Position numbers and translations under genes: made by a program. From NCBI GenBank assembly GCA_025963775.1, contig JAOQAD010000027.1:151110-215109 (forward strand): a DNA stretch of 64,000 nucleotides, given 5' to 3'. Below, in pieces: positions 60,784 to 64,000 of the stretch. Source of the stretch: Bacteroidota bacterium. GTDB lineage: Bacteria > Bacteroidota > Bacteroidia > 2-12-FULL-35-15. Under the pieces are notes generated by a model. The model worked only from the letters and a program-made list of their open reading frames with translations, made no database searches and had not been told where the DNA came from. The number at the start of each line of letters is the position of its first letter. The first letter of the stretch is position 1.

Positions 60784-61464
60784 ATGATACGGAAACTCAC
60801 TATACTATTTACAGTCGCTTTAATTGCTCTTGCATTTACTGCCGCTCCAACCTACAAGATCGCGCTGCTGAAATACAATGGCGGCGGCGACTGGTATGCC
60901 AACCTTGAAACGTCATTGCCCAATCTCATCAGGTTCTGCAACGACAACCTGAAAACCAGCATCGATCCGGAACAGGGAACTGTTGATGTGGGAAGCCCTG
61001 ACATTTTCAATTATCCTTTTGTGCACATGACGGGACATGGCAACGTGGTGTTCAGTGCCCAGGAAGCGGAGAACCTCCGGAATTACCTTACCGGCGGGGG
61101 ATTCCTGCACATCTCCGATAACTACGGGCTGGATAAGTTCATCCGCCCGCAAATGAAAAAAGTATTTCCCGAGCTTGATTTCATCGAGCTTCCTTTCTCC
61201 CACCCGATCTATCACCAGAAATACGATTTCCAGAACGGCCTGCCGAAGATCCACGAACATGAAGGAAAAGCGCCGCAGGGTTTTGGAATTATCTACCAGG
61301 GAAGGCTTGTCTGCTTTTATGATTTCGAATGCGACCTTGGCGATGGCTGGGAAAGCTTCGAAGTGCACAAAGACTCACCGGAAACCCATCAGAAAGCCCT
61401 GAAGATGGGCGCGAACATGATCCAGTATGTGCTGATGGGCGGCGAGAATACAGTAAAGAAATAA
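60784..61464 (+). CDS. DUF4159 domain protein
   Basis: 226 residues. Signal peptide or anchor at 1-20 (TILFTVALIALAFTAAPTY). The DUF4159 domain fills the rest: YNGGGDWYANLETSLPNLI, then FNYPFVHMTGHGNVVFS and LTGGGFLHISDNYGLDKFI, with the later FYDFECDLGDGWE. The fold resembles glutamine-amidotransferase-like domains that bind a ligand in the periplasm; no enzymatic activity is assigned. Often present near MoxR-type operons in other Bacteroidetes, but none of those genes is here. It follows the 82-residue protein by 12 bp and is convergent with the hydrolase gene 8 bp away. Confidence 0.88.
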   Translation: MIRKLTILFTVALIALAFTAAPTYKIALLKYNGGGDWYANLETSLPNLIRFCNDNLKTSIDPEQGTVDVGSPDIFNYPFVHMTGHGNVVFSAQEAENLRNYLTGGGFLHISDNYGLDKFIRPQMKKVFPELDFIELPFSHPIYHQKYDFQNGLPKIHEHEGKAPQGFGIIYQGRLVCFYDFECDLGDGWESFEVHKDSPETHQKALKMGANMIQYVLMGGENTVKK

Positions 61465-61472
61465 AGAATAGT

Positions 61473-62132
61473 TTAGCCGGTAAGCCCTTCCAGCTCTTTG
61501 TTGATGATCGCGTTGATCTCCTTCGAACGGTTCACGATCATGAAATGCGTTCCACGCATGATCTTATAATGACAATCGATCTTTTTATGCGGCAATACCT
61601 GGTCGGCAGTTCCGTGGATCTGTACAATTGTTTCCGGAACATGTTCATTCTGCCAGTTCATGATGCAATGCACCGCACCGCTGAAATAATTCTCAGGCGC
61701 AGCTTTCAGCATCTCGAGAAAACGCTCTTTCTGCTCATCGCCGGTAACGCCGAATTGTTTTCTCACCAGCATGGCACCGCTGATATAGCGCGAATCGCTT
61801 AAATATTTATACAGCCGGAAATTTTTCCAGAGGGTGATCTTCCAGGGAAGCTCACTGCTTTTTTTGCAGCTGGAGATCACGAATGTTTTTACGGGATTTA
61901 ATTTTTTTGCGATCTCCACCGAGCACATGCCTCCGAATGAAACACCCGCCAGTGCAAAAGGTTGGGAGGTATCGATCTGCGCAGACAAACGCATGGCATA
62001 ATCAGCAAGCGATTCATTTTTTACAGGCGTAAGCCATTTCACATGCAGGATGTTGCAATTTTCCAGCTGCAGGTTTTTGAATAAACGACCGTCAACCCCC
62101 ATGCCGGGGATACAATATACATTCAGCATCAC
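61473..62132 (-). CDS. Alpha/beta hydrolase coupled to inorganic pyrophosphatase
   Basis: 219 residues. The nucleophile elbow LAGVSFGGMCSV carries Ser65, with Asp177 in IHGTADQVLP and His196 in RGTHFMI completing the triad. The N-terminus NVYCIPGMGVDGRLF is typical of small esterase- or thioesterase-like hydrolases. No signal peptide, so cytoplasmic. Substrate unknown. The start ATG overlaps the pyrophosphatase stop by 4 bases (ATGA), so translation is coupled. It is the last gene of an overlapping operon. Confidence 0.86.
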   Translation of the reverse strand: MMLNVYCIPGMGVDGRLFKNLQLENCNILHVKWLTPVKNESLADYAMRLSAQIDTSQPFALAGVSFGGMCSVEIAKKLNPVKTFVISSCKKSSELPWKITLWKNFRLYKYLSDSRYISGAMLVRKQFGVTGDEQKERFLEMLKAAPENYFSGAVHCIMNWQNEHVPETIVQIHGTADQVLPHKKIDCHYKIMRGTHFMIVNRSKEINAIINKELEGLTG

Positions 62133-62740
62133 TTCACAAATTTGTTTTGATAATCCTCGCGGCTCTTATTGATCACGGTGTGCGCTTCATCCCTTCCATA
62201 AACACCGGCGATCTCGCAGGTGGCAGGCTCCCCGGGAAGGTTCTTATACGTTAAAAAATAATGCTTCAGCCTGTTGATGATGGCTTCCGGGATATCATTG
62301 AGGTCCTTCCAGCTGTTATAAACCGCATCCGCCTTCATCACAGCGATGATCTTATCATCTGCTTCCCCTTTATCAATAAGCCTCAATCCGCCGATGGGAA
62401 TGGCCTGCAGGATCACATCGCCATGTGTGATCGCATGTTCGCTGAGCACGCAGATATCAAGCGGATCGCCATCGCCTTTCACAACTACCTTCCCGGACCT
62501 CTCCGCAGCAAATGCCGCGATCTTTTCATCACAATAGGTTTGCGGCACGAAACCGTAGAGAGAAGGCACCACATTCGAAAATTTCTGCGGTCGGTCGATC
62601 TTCAGGTAGCCGCTTTCCTTATCGATCTCATACTTCACCGTATCCGTCGGAACGATCTCGATAAAAGCCGTTACAACTGCAGGAGCTTCCTCCCCGATCG
62701 CGATCCCATGCCATGGATGCGCTTTGAATTTATTTGCCAT
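62129..62740 (-). CDS. ppa: Inorganic pyrophosphatase, family I
   Basis: 203 residues. It hydrolyses pyrophosphate to two phosphates and so drives biosynthetic reactions. The family I signature D-x-D-P-L-D is present at 90-95 (KGDGDPLDICVL), with three of the metal-binding Asp. KYEIDKESGYLKIDR near 36-50 supplies the conserved Lys and Arg that bind phosphate. A usual family length. It overlaps the hydrolase gene by 4 bases and the TIMP-like gene by 11 bases, so a housekeeping enzyme is bound into an operon with envelope genes. Confidence 0.95.
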   Translation of the reverse strand: MANKFKAHPWHGIAIGEEAPAVVTAFIEIVPTDTVKYEIDKESGYLKIDRPQKFSNVVPSLYGFVPQTYCDEKIAAFAAERSGKVVVKGDGDPLDICVLSEHAITHGDVILQAIPIGGLRLIDKGEADDKIIAVMKADAVYNSWKDLNDIPEAIINRLKHYFLTYKNLPGEPATCEIAGVYGRDEAHTVINKSREDYQNKFVK

Positions 62741-63332
62741 TCTTAAAATATTTTTTTGAAATAATAAATATGATGCCCATTACAGCCAGCGAGATCAGCA
62801 AAAGCCAGAGCTTGTTAATCGCGCTCGGCTGCTCGTTGTGCGGCTGCATTTCTTTTTGCTTATCGTTTAAAGCATTGTGAGAAGCATAAGGCTGAATTCC
62901 AAATGTTGTTTCCAAAAAAGAGTTCTCCGCGCTGAAGGAGCGTTGCGACGCCGCTTCGTAAAAATCAACTGTGCCATCCGTGATCTTTTTCCGTGAATGG
63001 CTGCAAAGATTTACTGTCAGCAGGTCGAAATGCTGGTATACCGAATAGATGATCCACTCTTCACCTTTCGCGAAGCTCATCATGCAGGCCGATGTGCAAT
63101 CATAGTCAATAGAAACATGCTGCTCTGCCGCACCTTTATACAGGCTGATGATGCTGAAATAAACGGTGCCCAGGCCCTGTGTGCTGCAGGGAATGATAGA
63201 ATCCACCTTTCCGTAAAAGATCACATCATACGTTTCGCATATTTTTTTCGAAGCCGGTTCTATCGGCGGGCATTCGCAGGCAGATGAAAAAAAGGAAATT
63301 GAAACAAGAAGGACAGCGATTATTTTTTTCAT
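62730..63332 (-). CDS. TIMP/NTR-like secreted protein with C-terminal membrane anchor
   Basis: 200 residues. The signal peptide (about 1-18, VLLVSISFFSSA) leaves a mature start CECPPI: the Cys-x-Cys opening is the mark of TIMP/netrin (NTR) domains. It is followed by YDVIFYGKVDSIIPC, another NTR-like block, and a later CTSACMMSF. Cys are numerous and should form disulfides in the periplasm or on the surface. A C-terminal transmembrane helix (LWLLLISLAVMGIIFII) ends in Lys-rich KKYFKNGK. The start codon overlaps the preceding gene's stop by one base (TGATG), and the C-terminus overlaps ppa by 11 bases. The NTR resemblance is by eye and not proven. Confidence 0.75.
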   Translation of the reverse strand: MKKIIAVLLVSISFFSSACECPPIEPASKKICETYDVIFYGKVDSIIPCSTQGLGTVYFSIISLYKGAAEQHVSIDYDCTSACMMSFAKGEEWIIYSVYQHFDLLTVNLCSHSRKKITDGTVDFYEAASQRSFSAENSFLETTFGIQPYASHNALNDKQKEMQPHNEQPSAINKLWLLLISLAVMGIIFIISKKYFKNGK

Positions 63333-64000
63333 CAGTACACGATCATTTTTTTTGTGATCCGGTATTCATCACAGGTAAGCGAATAGTAGTAAATACCGGG
63401 CTGCAGGCTGTAATTCGCGGCATTGAAAATATAATCGTAATTGCCTTCATTGAAGCGTTCCTTTTCATACAGTGTTGCCACTTTGTTGCCCAGCAGATCA
63501 TACACTGCAAGGTCCACATTGCAGGAGCTTTTCAGGTTGAACCTGATCCATGTGTTCTCTGAAAAAGGGTTTGGTGAATTTTGTTCGAGCAAGGGCGAGT
63601 ACGCATTGAACGAAGGCTCGTCCACGCTCAGTGTAAGCCCGTCTATCAATGCTGTCCACACGCTTAGTGTGCCTGATCCGTACTGCATCCACACAGGGCG
63701 CACAATATTATCGTACACGGAAATCCCAACATAATCGCCGAAAAATACAGCCGGACTTGGCGTGAAGAAATTCTGGTTGATCTTAAAATTGGTAAATGTA
63801 TTTCCGCCATCCATGGAACGCGCGAGGAATACATCCGTTTTCTGGCTTGTCGCCGGATAGTTCCTGCGGTCGTAAAAAACACAATAGATGTTTCCGTTTG
63901 TTTCATCAATGTCCATCCAGGAGAGGAACTGCTGCCTGCCGGGCACATCATCATTCACACGGATAGGGCTGCTCCAGCTGCTTCCGCCGTCTGTTGATTT
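63332..64000 (-). CDS. T9SS-sorted protein with Asp-box (BNR/sialidase-like) repeats, partial
   Basis: The last 222 residues of a larger protein; the frame is open to base 64000, so the N-terminus lies outside. Two Asp-box motifs (S-x-D-G-G-x-x-W/F) are visible: STDGGSSWS near the right edge and SMDGGNTFT further in, which point to a BNR or sialidase-type beta-propeller. The last 80 residues form a T9SS type A sorting domain (LLEQNSPNPFSENTWIRF, DLAVYDLLGNKVATLY, PGIYYYSLT). Surface-exposed or released. The stop overlaps the next start by one base, so the T9SS protein leads an operon with the NTR-like protein, ppa and the hydrolase. Confidence 0.88.
   Translation of the reverse strand, partial: KSTDGGSSWSSPIRVNDDVPGRQQFLSWMDIDETNGNIYCVFYDRRNYPATSQKTDVFLARSMDGGNTFTNFKINQNFFTPSPAVFFGDYVGISVYDNIVRPVWMQYGSGTLSVWTALIDGLTLSVDEPSFNAYSPLLEQNSPNPFSENTWIRFNLKSSCNVDLAVYDLLGNKVATLYEKERFNEGNYDYIFNAANYSLQPGIYYYSLTCDEYRITKKMIVY

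Overview
The window looks like chromosomal DNA of an aerobic member of the Bacteroidota (Bacteroidetes). The grounds are C-terminal type IX secretion (T9SS type A) sorting domains on several large secreted proteins, TonB-dependent receptors with carboxypeptidase-regulatory-like N-terminal domains, outer-membrane PD40/OmpA proteins, DUF4331 proteins, and promoters of the Bacteroidetes form TTG-N19-TAnnTTTG. Both ends cut through genes: glyA on the left and a T9SS-sorted Asp-box protein on the right. I saw no rRNA, intact tRNA, CRISPR array, transposase, integrase or phage gene.

Layout. 1-2.9 kb: the end of glyA, a small secreted protein and a 2-oxoacid dehydrogenase E2. 2.9-13.9 kb: five consecutive paralogues with signal peptide, TPR, PD40 propeller and, in four of them, an OmpA-like C-terminus (PorE-like architecture). 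13.9-16.2 kb: a DEDDh exonuclease, an FAH-family enzyme and a DUF4197 lipoprotein. 16.4-20.5 kb: a 1369-residue T9SS surface protein. 20.7-25.4 kb: two universal stress proteins, a nucleoside phosphorylase, a SirB1-like protein and signal peptidase I. 25.7-34.6 kb: two DUF4331 proteins, a TPR protein, a HupE/UreJ-type membrane protein, a small His-containing protein and a TonB-dependent receptor, which together look like one envelope system, possibly for metal. 34.6-39.8 kb (minus strand): an Ig-repeat T9SS protein, small proteins and a MORN-TonB fusion. 40.0-51.0 kb (minus strand): an aerobic phenylacetate cluster reading paaE, paaA, paaB, paaC, paaD, a sensor kinase gene, paaG, paaH, paaI, a lipoprotein gene, paaJ and paaY. 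51.5-64 kb: an acyltransferase, lipoproteins, a second TonB-receptor operon, a patatin-like protein, a DUF4159 protein, and an overlapping operon holding inorganic pyrophosphatase and a TIMP/NTR-like membrane protein.

How it fits together. PaaABCDE would epoxidise phenylacetyl-CoA using oxygen; PaaG isomerises the epoxide, PaaH and PaaJ act in the later beta-oxidation-like steps, and PaaI and PaaY are accessory thioesterase and hexapeptide proteins. PaaK (ligase), PaaZ (ring opening) and PaaF are not in the window. Many intergenic gaps, above all inside the paa cluster, hold short dispersed repeats of at least three unrelated families: (A) REP-like palindromes with stem ATCCCGTG/CACGGGAT, (B) a 42-nt element with core GCGAGGTACGAG, and (C) CGCAGAGACGCAGAG-type units.

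The leads I rate highest are the five-gene PorE-like array with two distinct kinds of OmpA domain, the DUF4331-TPR-HupE-TonB locus, and the repeat-filled paa cluster with an embedded histidine kinase. All functions are inferred from reading the sequence; no database search was run.
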